From: Nitrospirota bacterium
GTDB lineage: Bacteria > Nitrospirota > Thermodesulfovibrionia > Thermodesulfovibrionales > SM23-35
Assembly: GCA_013388435.1 (NCBI GenBank)
Contig: JACAFE010000022.1
Span: 1-53,568, forward strand
DNA: 53,568 bases
Direction of reading: 5' to 3'
Part shown: positions 8,938 to 18,418 of the stretch, piece after piece
How the letters are laid out: the number at the start of each line of letters is the position of its first letter
Numbering within the stretch: the stretch's first letter is position 1
Program-made: the position numbers and the translations under genes
The notes under the pieces: generated by a model
Databases searched by the model: none
What the model saw: the letters and a program-made list of their open reading frames with translations, nothing else
What the model was told of the DNA's origin: nothing

Positions 8938-10119
8938 TTATTCCCTCACTCCTATATATTCCTTATAACTTTTTACATTCCCAGTCTCTGCAATATCAAT
9001 AAGTTCATTAAGAACAATTTCAGCATGTTCAGGTAGATAATCCCTTCCGCCAAGGCCATATATCTTATTTATTAGTATAGGCTTATCGTTATAGGGATAA
9101 AGACTTGATGCTATATCCATATAAACCGGACTAAAGGATGAGCCAAAAGAATCCGCTCTGTCAAGAACACATAAAGCTTTCAGATGCTTTAATGCTTCAC
9201 CAGTTTCTACATATGGAAACGGCCTGTATAAACGCGGCTTGAGCAATCCAGCCTTAATACCTTTATTTCTGAATTCATCAATAACATCCTTTGTTGTTCC
9301 TGCTGCAGAATTTAAAATAACTATCCCAATTTCAGCATCTTCAAGTCTGTAAGTTTCAAACAAACCATATTTTCTTCCGGATATTTTCTCAAAATCAGCA
9401 GCAACATCCAGAACCACTTCAGGAACTTTTGTATTGACCTCAGCCTGAGCTTTCCTGAATTCCATATAATAATCGGGAAGAATTAACGGACCGTAACTGA
9501 CTGGATGTGCTAAATCAAGTAAAGGATAAAGTTGTTTGAATTCTCCTACAAAATTTTGAACCTGTTCATCTTCAAGGTATTCTATCCTTTCTATTGAATG
9601 GCTTATTATAAATCCATCAAGACATATCATTACTGGAAGTCTTATATCCATATGTTCAGCTATACGAAATGCCTGAATTGTATTGTCATATGCTTCCTGA
9701 GCATTCTCTGACCATAGTTGTATCCAACCTGAATCGCGAGCTCCCATTGCATCTGAATGGTCGCCATGAATATTTAGAGGTGCTGACAGTGCTCTGTTTA
9801 CAACTGGCATTACAATTGGCAATCTTGTTCCTGACGCAATATAAAGAATTTCATTCATCAAAGCCAGACCCTGAGAGGAAGTAGCAGTAATGACTCTGCC
9901 GCCTGCTGCAGAGGCTCCTACACAAGCACTCATTGAGCTATGTTCGCTTTCAACTAAAATTATTTCAGTTTTAACCTTACCGTCAGAAACAAAGCCTGAA
10001 AATCTTTGCATCATATCAGTCTGAGGAGTGATTGGATATGCAGCACATACATCTGGATTAACCTGTCTGAGGGCATTGGCTACTGCTTCATTACCTGTAA
10101 CAGCAACAATCTTTGCCAT
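8938..10119 (-). CDS. porA: 2-oxoacid:ferredoxin oxidoreductase alpha subunit
   Basis: AYPITPQTDMMQRFSGFVSDGKVKTEIILVESEHSSMSACVGASAAGGRVITATSSQGLALMNE. Confidence 0.93.
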   Translation of the reverse strand: MAKIVAVTGNEAVANALRQVNPDVCAAYPITPQTDMMQRFSGFVSDGKVKTEIILVESEHSSMSACVGASAAGGRVITATSSQGLALMNEILYIASGTRLPIVMPVVNRALSAPLNIHGDHSDAMGARDSGWIQLWSENAQEAYDNTIQAFRIAEHMDIRLPVMICLDGFIISHSIERIEYLEDEQVQNFVGEFKQLYPLLDLAHPVSYGPLILPDYYMEFRKAQAEVNTKVPEVVLDVAADFEKISGRKYGLFETYRLEDAEIGIVILNSAAGTTKDVIDEFRNKGIKAGLLKPRLYRPFPYVETGEALKHLKALCVLDRADSFGSSFSPVYMDIASSLYPYNDKPILINKIYGLGGRDYLPEHAEIVLNELIDIAETGNVKSYKEYIGVRE

Positions 10120-10412
10120 TATTTGCCCTCCTCTACCATAATAATTGCTTTATTGCCCTTTTTACCAGGGCATTCAAGAGCGCAAATTCCGCAGCCCTTG
10201 CAATATTCATAATCAAATTCTCCGCGTTTTCCATCTTTTACTTTTATTGCATTATCAGGACAATATATCCAGCAAAACAAACACTGAATACAATTCTCTT
10301 CTATCCATATAGGCTTAGAAGATCTCCATGAGCCTGTCTTGAATTTTTCAGAACTCCCGGGTTCTGTTATTACTGAACCGGGATTAACCTCTTTCCAGTT
10401 CTTAAGTTTCAT
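10119..10412 (-). CDS. porD: 2-oxoacid:ferredoxin oxidoreductase delta (2x[4Fe-4S] ferredoxin) subunit
   Basis: CIQCLFCWIYCPDNAI and CKGCGICALECPGK; overlaps its neighbours. Confidence 0.92.
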   Translation of the reverse strand: MKLKNWKEVNPGSVITEPGSSEKFKTGSWRSSKPIWIEENCIQCLFCWIYCPDNAIKVKDGKRGEFDYEYCKGCGICALECPGKKGNKAIIMVEEGK

Positions 10413-10984
10413 CCTTCCTTTACCTCCTCATATCCGCGCCTTGTTGCCTCGAGGTTTCCATCTATAATTTTTTGTGAGAATTTTTTGCCAAAACTTTTTC
10501 TAACATCTTCAAGGAGGTGCTCAAGAGTTACAAGTCCTGTAACTTTACAAACAGCACCAAGCATAGGTGCATTTGGAAGTGCTCGTCCTATATTTTCAAT
10601 GGCAATCCTTGTTGCATCAATGGTATATACTTTTTGAGTAGGTAATGCATTAAGTTTTTTTCTTATTTCCTGGGGATCCTTAGAAGTGTTTACAATAAAT
10701 GCGGCATCCTCTTTTGCACCTTCAGTAACATTTATTGAATCAAGCAGTGTTGCATCAACTATGCTTACTACCTGCGGATGTAAAACTGGACAGTGCATTC
10801 TTAATTCGTGCGAGCTAACTCTATTATAAGCTCTCAACGGTGCGCCAGCCCTTTCAGGTCCGTATTCGGGAAACGCCTGTACATGCCTTCCACCGCTTAA
10901 ACATGCATCTGCAAGAACCTTCGCTGCAGTAACTGTTCCCTGCCCTCCCCTGCCATGCCATCTGATTTCCAAAGTATCAGCCAT
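10409..10984 (-). CDS. porC: 2-oxoacid:ferredoxin oxidoreductase gamma subunit
   Basis: EIRWHGRGGQGTVTAAKVLADACLSGGRHVQAFPEYGPERAGAPLRAYNR. Confidence 0.93.
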   Translation of the reverse strand: MADTLEIRWHGRGGQGTVTAAKVLADACLSGGRHVQAFPEYGPERAGAPLRAYNRVSSHELRMHCPVLHPQVVSIVDATLLDSINVTEGAKEDAAFIVNTSKDPQEIRKKLNALPTQKVYTIDATRIAIENIGRALPNAPMLGAVCKVTGLVTLEHLLEDVRKSFGKKFSQKIIDGNLEATRRGYEEVKEG

Positions 10985-11153
10985 AGTCGCGTCCTCCAGG
11001 TATTTTAAAGAAAGTTTTTTATTTTAGCATAAAATACATCAAAAATTACAAAAAAGACAAGAAAACTACAAGCAAATATTTTCTTATTTTACTTAATAAG
11101 AGCAATATCTATTTTTCGGGAAGTAACTTTTAATTAAAAACGCAATTCATGGT

Positions 11154-13181
11154 TTAAACAGCTATTGCAGCAACAGCTTCCTTTAACCAGGCTAATCTTC
11201 TTCCTCTTAAAACAGATGCATTTATTGATTCAATAAATTCTCTGGGAGCTATCTCAAATCCATCTCTTCTGATAAAAGGATTAAAAGACAGTTTTGGCTT
11301 AACTTTTATAAGCTTGTTTATTTCGTTTTCAGAAGGTTTTTTAAGCGGTGATTTCATAATCTTTGATATTGCAACAAAAATATCCCTATGGGTCTTTGAT
11401 GTGCCTATCGGGTCTATAGCCCTGTTTAGTTTCTTTAATCTTCCAAGATAATCAATTATTGTTCCCTCTGTTTCGTATTGGGTAGTTGAAGGCAATACTA
11501 TATCCGCCTGTTCTGCAAGCTCTGTAAAATGCGAAGTTTGCACAATTAAAAAATCCGTATGAGAAGGCCTTGCATTTAAAGGAACTTCACCAATTACATA
11601 AAGAACCTTCATACCTTTATTGACCATATCTGAGTAAGACTTTCCCTCAGTCGTTAAGCCAATTAAGGCTACTCCCCTTGAATTGCTTTCAAAGCCAACT
11701 GCTATTACTTTGCCTTTAATTATTGTTAGATTTGCCGAGGAATCAAACAGTGAAGGAGAAGTGAATATAACAGGATTTTGAGCTTCTTCAACAAGTTTAG
11801 CCGCTTTTTCAATATCTTCCGTTACAACAGCATCTTTAACAGCATTTTCAAGTTGAATATCTGCTTTAAGCCCTTTGTCAATCAATGATTTTACAATAGC
11901 CTTTAAAATTGTAATTTCATCGCCTTTAAGGGTCAATGTAGCAGCTTCTTCTATTTTAATATCAGCAGAAGTTATAACCAAAAGTTTTCCACCTCTGTTA
12001 ACTCTCTTTCTTATGGATGCATCAAGAGCTGGCAAGACCCTGCTCCATTGCGAGGGATTAAGCCCTATAAGGATAATCAGGTCTGAATTTGTTATAAGCG
12101 CAGATTGAGAATCTTTCATTGAATGTATATCAGAATAAAGGCTTAAAGTTGTATCAAAATTCTTTGTCTTAACAACATTTTTCGCGAATCTTTTTAATGC
12201 CAGAGCATCTTCATTTGTAATACCCGCGGTACTTATAAAGCCTGTTTCATTTCCTGCTTCTTTTAGTTTTGCAGCTATTATGCTTAATGCTTCCTTCCAC
12301 GTGGTTTCTTTCAGAGTATCATTTTCTCTTTTTAAAGGAGTGGTTATTCTTGTTCTGTCTTCAATATAGTCGTATCCAAAACGTCCATAAGCACAAATAT
12401 ATTTCTTGGTTGAACCTGGTTTTTCACCTGTATTAATCTTCTGAATGCCACCGTCTTTCACACTTATTAAAATATCGCAACCATTTCCACAGAAAAGACA
12501 TACAGAAGGAATTTTTGTATATTCCCATTCTCTTCCTTTACGCCATCTGTCCGCTTCAGGAAGAGCATTGACAGGACATGCATCTACACAACTTCCGCAA
12601 AAAGTGCAACCCGATTCTCTTAAAGATTTATTATATGCCGTACCAATTTCTGCATTTATACCTCTTCCTATAAAATCAAGCACATTAGTCCCCTGTTCCT
12701 TGCACACACGCACGCATCTTCCGCATAGAATACAATATTCAGGGTCTCTTCTTATGAACGGATTTATCTGGTCTATAGGATAACCCATTTTTTTCTTTAT
12801 AAAAGAAGTGTTCTTTAATTCATATTCATATGCATATTCCTGAAGTTTGCAAATACCTGCTTTTGTGCATGTCATGCAATCAAGAGGATGTATGGAAAGT
12901 ATCAAATCAAGGATGAATCTTCTTATATTTCTGACTTTCTCTGTCTGGGTATGAACTACCATACCTTCCCTGACTTTTGTATTACAAGCTATGACTGGAG
13001 ACTTTAAACCTTCTACTTCAACAAGACAAAGTCTGCAAGCACCAAACCCTCTCATGCCTTTAAGGTAACAAAGATTTGGGATAAACACATCAACCAGATG
13101 TCCGGCATCTAATAAATTCATCCCTTCAGGTGCAATTACCTCTTTTCCGTCTATCTGAAGTTTTACCTTCTTTTCCATCAA
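11154..13181 (-). CDS. NuoG/FdhA-like Fe-S subunit with a shortened molybdopterin-type domain
   Basis: N-terminal [2Fe-2S] (CYLKGMRGFGACRLCLVEV), NuoG-type Fe-S binding (HPLDCMTCTKAGICKLQ), CILCGRCVRVC, CTFCGSCVDACP, CLFCGNGCD; C-terminal molybdopterin-oxidoreductase-like fold without an obvious catalytic Cys/Sec. Confidence 0.85.
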   Translation of the reverse strand: MMEKKVKLQIDGKEVIAPEGMNLLDAGHLVDVFIPNLCYLKGMRGFGACRLCLVEVEGLKSPVIACNTKVREGMVVHTQTEKVRNIRRFILDLILSIHPLDCMTCTKAGICKLQEYAYEYELKNTSFIKKKMGYPIDQINPFIRRDPEYCILCGRCVRVCKEQGTNVLDFIGRGINAEIGTAYNKSLRESGCTFCGSCVDACPVNALPEADRWRKGREWEYTKIPSVCLFCGNGCDILISVKDGGIQKINTGEKPGSTKKYICAYGRFGYDYIEDRTRITTPLKRENDTLKETTWKEALSIIAAKLKEAGNETGFISTAGITNEDALALKRFAKNVVKTKNFDTTLSLYSDIHSMKDSQSALITNSDLIILIGLNPSQWSRVLPALDASIRKRVNRGGKLLVITSADIKIEEAATLTLKGDEITILKAIVKSLIDKGLKADIQLENAVKDAVVTEDIEKAAKLVEEAQNPVIFTSPSLFDSSANLTIIKGKVIAVGFESNSRGVALIGLTTEGKSYSDMVNKGMKVLYVIGEVPLNARPSHTDFLIVQTSHFTELAEQADIVLPSTTQYETEGTIIDYLGRLKKLNRAIDPIGTSKTHRDIFVAISKIMKSPLKKPSENEINKLIKVKPKLSFNPFIRRDGFEIAPREFIESINASVLRGRRLAWLKEAVAAIAV

Positions 13182-13205
13182 ATCCTCCTCAATTTAGGAA
13201 TATGC

Positions 13206-15905
13206 TTAAGTTTTAGCAAACATTTCTTCTTTAACTTTTGAAATAATCTCAATAGCTCCAGTTGGACAATATTTAATACATTCACCGCACCGGGTACATA
13301 CTTTTTGCTTAATCTCAAAATATGTATATTCAGCTGGTTTTGATTCAGAAGCTTTTGCCATAATCGCTTCAAATTTACATTTTTTCAAACATTCACCACA
13401 TCTGATGCAAAGGTCGGGATTTATTAAATAAGAAATTGAGGTTATACATTCTCTGTTTGAGCAGATACCTGATAAATGAAGTCTGAATTCTTCTTCCGAT
13501 GAAGAGAGAATTTCAGAAAGAAATCTTCCTGTATCTCTTCCTTTTTTACAGAAAGAGGCTTCAATCATGTTTGATGCAATTGTCTTTAATGCATTGATGT
13601 CTTCTTCTCCTGCACCTTCAAGTTTCTGTGTAATTCTTAATAATCTTAATTTAGCTTCTTCTGTGCCAAATGAGCATGGATAACATCTTCCGCACATCGG
13701 GCCTTCAATAAACTCCTCGATAAAAGTGAGAGATTTTTGGACAGGGCATGCCTTCTTTTCAACATCATGGAATATTTCATCAAGAGGAATATCAACAGGG
13801 ATTTGTTCCTTCTCCTTCAGACCTTCATAAGAAATCTCGGAAGAAGCTATTTTTAAAAACTTGCCAATTTTTTCATACTTAATAGCTCCCATTTGACATA
13901 CATTGAAACAATCGCCGCATTTTTTGCATATATTACTGTCAATGATAAATCCTGTTGAAGTTTCTTTTATTGCATCAACTCTACAGACATTTATACAACT
14001 TCTGCAGAAATAACAGAGTTCTTTGTCTATATAGAGAATAGGCTGCTCTTTGATTTCAATAGCTCCTAAAGGACAGACATTAAAACATGCTTTGCATCTC
14101 TGGCAAAGTACTTGATCAATATAAAAGAAACCATCAGCAGATTCTTTAATAGCTTCAAATGGGCATGCATCCATGCATCGTTTGCATTGATAGCAGATAT
14201 CTGTATTTAAATGAAGCTGTCCTAAGCCCTGACAAACAAAAGCTCTGCAATATTTATTTTTTATATGCTCTTCGTATTCTTCCCTGAAATATTTTATTGT
14301 TGTGAGAACAGGATTTGGAGCGCTTTTACCGAGTCCGCATAACGAACTGCTTTTTATATAATTCCCGAGTTCTTCAAGTCTCTCTATATCTCCTTCTTCT
14401 CCGTTTCCTGATGTAATCTTCTCAAGTATCTGAAGCATCTGGAAAGTTCCCACCCTGCAGGGATAACATTTACCGCATGATTCAGACTGGCAGAAAGACA
14501 AGAAAAATTTAGCGACATCAACTATACAGTTGTCTTCATCAAGAACAACCATTCCGCCAGAACCCATTATTGAACCAATTTTTGTCAAAGAATCAAAATC
14601 TATTGGGAGATCAAGATATTTTTCAGGAATACAACCTCCAGAAGGTCCTCCTGTCTGTACTGCCTTGAATTTCTTATCTCCGATTATCCCGCCGCCAATA
14701 TCATAAATAATTTCTCTGAGGGTTATACCCATTGGCACTTCAACAAGTCCTGTGTTTTTAACTTTTCCAGTAAGAGCAAAAACCTTTGTGCCCGGTGAAT
14801 TAGCAGTACCTGTCTTTAAAAACCAGGTGGCTCCTTTTTCAATAATCGCTGGTACACATGCATATGTTTCAATATTATTCAAATTCGCAGGATAGCCCCA
14901 TGGACCGCCGCCTTTTTCAGATAATCTTGGTGGTCTCGGTCTCGGGAATCCCCTTTCGCCTTCTATAGAACTGACGAGTGCTGTAGCTTCACCACAGACA
15001 AAAGCTCCTGCACCTTCTCTAATCTGGATTGTGAAATTAAAGCCTGTTCCAAGAATATTTTCTCCAAGGAGCCCGATTTCTTCTGCCTGTTTTATGGCTG
15101 TTGAAAGGTGTTTTACAGCTAAAGGATATTCATGTCTAACATAAATAATTCCATGATGAGCCCCAATCGCATATGCGCAGAGCATCATTCCTTCAAGCAG
15201 ACTATGAGGGTCGCCTTCCATAATTGACCTATCCATAAATGCTCCGGGATCGCCTTCATCGCCATTTGCTATAACAATCTTCTCTGCACTAAAAGAATTT
15301 TTTGTATGCTCCCATTTTATTCCTGCAGGGAAACCTGCACCGCCTCTACCTCTTAAATTTGCTCTTTTTACTTCATCAAGAACCTGCTGGGGCGTCATAG
15401 AAGCAAGGGCTTTTTCTATGGCTTTATAACCACCAATAGCAATATAGTGGATTATGTTTTCAGGATCTATTCTGCCATTATTTCTGAGAGCTATCCTGAG
15501 TTGTTTTCTGTAAAAAGGAATATCTTTTATAAAATAAGCAGGCTTCTCACCAAGAGAACGCCTGAATAAAAGGTCCCATACAGGCCTTTCACCTTTCAAA
15601 GTGAAGGATATTATGTCTTCAGATCTTTCAGGCTTTACCTTATGATAAAAATAGCCCTGAGGTTGAATGGTCACAACTGGACCCAACTGACACAGACCCT
15701 GACAGCCGGTGGTTATTATTTCTGCTTCTACACCCGAAGTCTGAACATCTTTTTTAAGCTTATCAACAAGTTTAAGTGAATTATTCGCCCTGCAGGCTGT
15801 TCCGCAGCAAACTCTAATTCTTTTTTTGTTTGGAGCCAGAACCCCTTCTTTGAGTAATTTTTCGCGTAGGGACTTCAGGTCATCTAAGCTATTAAGTTTT
15901 TGCAT
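13206..15905 (-). CDS. NuoF/HydB-like NADH-binding flavoprotein fused to multiple ferredoxin motifs and a second NADH_4Fe-4S-type domain
   Basis: N-terminal thioredoxin-like [2Fe-2S]; NLRGRGGAGFPAGIKW; SESCGKCYPCRVGT and second GPMCGRCYPCSFGT; six CxxCxxCxxxC motifs. Confidence 0.9.
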   Translation of the reverse strand: MQKLNSLDDLKSLREKLLKEGVLAPNKKRIRVCCGTACRANNSLKLVDKLKKDVQTSGVEAEIITTGCQGLCQLGPVVTIQPQGYFYHKVKPERSEDIISFTLKGERPVWDLLFRRSLGEKPAYFIKDIPFYRKQLRIALRNNGRIDPENIIHYIAIGGYKAIEKALASMTPQQVLDEVKRANLRGRGGAGFPAGIKWEHTKNSFSAEKIVIANGDEGDPGAFMDRSIMEGDPHSLLEGMMLCAYAIGAHHGIIYVRHEYPLAVKHLSTAIKQAEEIGLLGENILGTGFNFTIQIREGAGAFVCGEATALVSSIEGERGFPRPRPPRLSEKGGGPWGYPANLNNIETYACVPAIIEKGATWFLKTGTANSPGTKVFALTGKVKNTGLVEVPMGITLREIIYDIGGGIIGDKKFKAVQTGGPSGGCIPEKYLDLPIDFDSLTKIGSIMGSGGMVVLDEDNCIVDVAKFFLSFCQSESCGKCYPCRVGTFQMLQILEKITSGNGEEGDIERLEELGNYIKSSSLCGLGKSAPNPVLTTIKYFREEYEEHIKNKYCRAFVCQGLGQLHLNTDICYQCKRCMDACPFEAIKESADGFFYIDQVLCQRCKACFNVCPLGAIEIKEQPILYIDKELCYFCRSCINVCRVDAIKETSTGFIIDSNICKKCGDCFNVCQMGAIKYEKIGKFLKIASSEISYEGLKEKEQIPVDIPLDEIFHDVEKKACPVQKSLTFIEEFIEGPMCGRCYPCSFGTEEAKLRLLRITQKLEGAGEEDINALKTIASNMIEASFCKKGRDTGRFLSEILSSSEEEFRLHLSGICSNRECITSISYLINPDLCIRCGECLKKCKFEAIMAKASESKPAEYTYFEIKQKVCTRCGECIKYCPTGAIEIISKVKEEMFAKT

Positions 15906-15942
15906 GGTTATTTGACCTTTCTAAAAATATGAGAATTAAAGT

Positions 15943-16431
15943 TTAATTTTTTCTAATAAATTTTATAAGCCCTTCAATTTTTCCTGAGCTTGTTATGTCC
16001 CCGACAACTTCGTCATTAACAGTAGTTACTGGTGCAAGACCGCAGCATCCAACGCAACCAACAGTCTCAAGGGTTATGGAAAGGTCACTTGAAGTTTCAC
16101 CACTTTTTATCTGGAATTCATTTTCCAAAGTATTAAGAACTTTTTTTGAACCTCTTACATAACACGCGGTACCGAGGCATACTTTGACAAGTTTTTTCCC
16201 GCGTGGTGTAAAACGAAACATTTTATAAAAACTTGCGACACTAAATATCTCGGACATGGAAAGACTTAATTTTGAAGAGAGCTTTTTTACAATTTCTTCG
16301 GGTATGTAACCATTTTCTTCCTGAATCTGCTGTAGAAGGTGAATTAATATGCCGCGCTTTTTCTGTTTACTATTTAAAAGACTTCCGATACTTCCAATTT
16401 GTGAATTTTCACTTACAGCTTCAATATCCAT
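15943..16431 (-). CDS. NuoE/HydC-like thioredoxin-fold [2Fe-2S] subunit
   Basis: EENGYIPEEIVKKLSSKLSLSMSEIFSVASFYKMF; CLGTACYVRGS ... TVGCVGCCGLAPV. Confidence 0.9.
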   Translation of the reverse strand: MDIEAVSENSQIGSIGSLLNSKQKKRGILIHLLQQIQEENGYIPEEIVKKLSSKLSLSMSEIFSVASFYKMFRFTPRGKKLVKVCLGTACYVRGSKKVLNTLENEFQIKSGETSSDLSITLETVGCVGCCGLAPVTTVNDEVVGDITSSGKIEGLIKFIRKN

Positions 16432-16548
16432 ATTGACTCCCTTTCAGCCCCCCCCGACTGAAATATCTTATATGTTCTTACTTTTTAAGTAATTTTATAA
16501 CTACTTAATTAAAAAAGCAATATTTTTTTATTAATCCAAAAAATGCTC

Positions 16549-16573
16549 ATGAAATAATGCAGACGTTGCGAAA
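16549..16573. repeat. Solo end of the mosaic intergenic repeat (GAAATAATGCAGACGTTGCGAAACT)
   Basis: Matches the 44105 element end and the reverse complement of 1780-1806. Confidence 0.6.
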
Positions 16574-16597
16574 CTATTCTCAATCATGAGAATGAGA
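16574..16597. promoter_or_regulatory. Putative operator: ATTCTCA-atca-TGAGAAT followed by a further GAGAAT
   Basis: 7-bp perfect dyad in the nuoE/PilZ divergent intergenic region. Confidence 0.35.
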
Positions 16598-16653
16598 ATT
16601 TATTAATTTATTTTAACTTTTTGAAAAATAAAGGAATTTTCATTTTAATATTC

Positions 16654-16669
16654 TGGCATTTATTTTGCT
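16654..16669 (+). promoter_or_regulatory. Putative sigma-54 (-24/-12) promoter for the PilZ-domain gene
   Basis: TGGCATTTATTTTGCT: GG and GC separated by exactly 10 nt; located 23 nt before ATG 16692. Confidence 0.6.
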
Positions 16670-16691
16670 CTTTATAAATCAGGAATTAACT

Positions 16692-17363
16692 ATGGTAGAC
16701 AAAAGAAGACATAAAAGATTTCAGGTTAACGGATTAGAAGGAGATATTTTTAATCTTTTTGATACAAATGTAATCAATATTAATATGAGAGGTATAGGAA
16801 TTGAGACAACCCGTCAAATAGATTTAAATAGAGAATGTATTATAAAGATTCAACATAAAGACATATTAATTGATTTTAAAGGCAGAGTAATATGGATGCT
16901 TCCTGCAAAAAAAGAGAATAAAGAAACAGGCGAAAATATCCATATTTATAGAGCCGGCATTCGTTTCCTCGATTTATGTAATGAAAAAACTGATACTATT
17001 CTAAGTGCATTAGATAAAAATTCCGGTGTTACTGAAAGAAGAATTGGAGGTGTAAGACTAAGCGTTTCCAATCCCGGTATTTTCAAACTATACTTTCCGA
17101 GCAGATTTTCTGTAAGGAATATAAGTTTTTCAGGAATGTTTGCGGAAACAGAAACATGCATTGATATGAGTTCATGTTGTGAAATGACTTTATTGCTCCA
17201 GGATAAAATATTAAATTTAATCGGAAGAGTGGTACATTTTAAAAATGGTTCATCACTCAGTTACAGATATGCGGCGGGGATTGAGTTTGTTGACATAAAA
17301 GAGGATGACAAAATAATACTGGACGAATACATCAAATCACTTGAAAAATTTGGGGCTGCATAA
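16692..17363 (+). CDS. Protein with two PilZ-type domains (putative c-di-GMP effector)
   Basis: DKRRHKRFQVNGLEGDIFN... and TERRIGGVRLSVSNPGIFKLYFPSRFSVRNISFSGMF; start chosen at 16692 because the tracked start 16665 lies within the putative promoter. Confidence 0.75.
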   Translation: MVDKRRHKRFQVNGLEGDIFNLFDTNVININMRGIGIETTRQIDLNRECIIKIQHKDILIDFKGRVIWMLPAKKENKETGENIHIYRAGIRFLDLCNEKTDTILSALDKNSGVTERRIGGVRLSVSNPGIFKLYFPSRFSVRNISFSGMFAETETCIDMSSCCEMTLLLQDKILNLIGRVVHFKNGSSLSYRYAAGIEFVDIKEDDKIILDEYIKSLEKFGAA

Positions 17364-17557
17364 TATTTTTTAAATTATCTAATGTTATCAGTAAATTAGT
17401 GTTCTTTCCAGCTATCATTTTTATCAAACTCAGGTATTATTTTATAACCATCTCTTAAGCCTGAAAATTTTTTAATAATATAATAAGTATTATAGAAAAA
17501 TTCTTATTGCAAATAAGAAATTTGACTTAATTTCTTTGCTACTATATATTTTATTAC

Positions 17558-18406
17558 ATGATACAGAGCATGACAGGATTTGGCAGTAGTTCAACGGATA
17601 TTTTCACTATTGAAATACGTTCCCTGAATCACAGGTATATGGATATTTTTATAAAAATGCCTTCTTACCTGAATCATGCAGAGATGCAAATACGGAATAT
17701 TATTAAAGAAAAATTTAGTAGGGGCAGATTTGATGTCACAATTTCTATTAATCCTGAAAAAATTTCACAGTTTACTATAAGTAAAATTGCTGCAGAAAAT
17801 ATTTATAAAGCACTTCAATCTTTACAGAGAGAACTTATGATACCAGGTGAAATAGGTATCGAGACACTGGCAGCTTATAAAGAAATATTGCTTGAGAAAC
17901 AGCCAGAATACAATATCAATGAATTGTATTCCACAGTTCATGAGGCGATTAATAATCTTGAAGCAATGCGGATAGAAGAAGGAAAGAACTTACAGAAAGA
18001 ACTTTTAAGAAGAATAGAAATTTTAAGGGATTTAAATGATAAAATTAATATTAAAGCTCCTGATGAAATCCCGAAGCTTAAAGAAAAATTTAAAGAGAGA
18101 TTGAAACTTTTCTTAGAAACCGAGAATATTGAAAGTAATAGAATCCTGCAGGAAGCAGCAATAATGGCTGAGCGACTTGATATTTCAGAAGAAATATTGA
18201 GAATACAAAGCCATATAAAACAGTTTAAAGAAGTTATAGATAGTGGGAAGGTTGTAGGGAAAAAACTTGATTTCATACTCCAGGAACTTGGCAGAGAGGT
18301 AAATACCCTCTCGTGCAAATCTGCAGATTATGAAATTTCAAGCATGGTAATCGAAATGAAAACAGAAATTGAAAAAATAAGAGAACAGGTTCAAAATATA
18401 CAGTAA
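17558..18406 (+). CDS. yicC: YicC family endoribonuclease
   Basis: MIQSMTGFGSSS...EIRSLNHRYMDIFIKMP; C-terminal GKKLDFILQELGREVNTLSCKS. Confidence 0.93.
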   Translation: MIQSMTGFGSSSTDIFTIEIRSLNHRYMDIFIKMPSYLNHAEMQIRNIIKEKFSRGRFDVTISINPEKISQFTISKIAAENIYKALQSLQRELMIPGEIGIETLAAYKEILLEKQPEYNINELYSTVHEAINNLEAMRIEEGKNLQKELLRRIEILRDLNDKINIKAPDEIPKLKEKFKERLKLFLETENIESNRILQEAAIMAERLDISEEILRIQSHIKQFKEVIDSGKVVGKKLDFILQELGREVNTLSCKSADYEISSMVIEMKTEIEKIREQVQNIQ

Positions 18407-18418
18407 TAGGGAGAAGTT

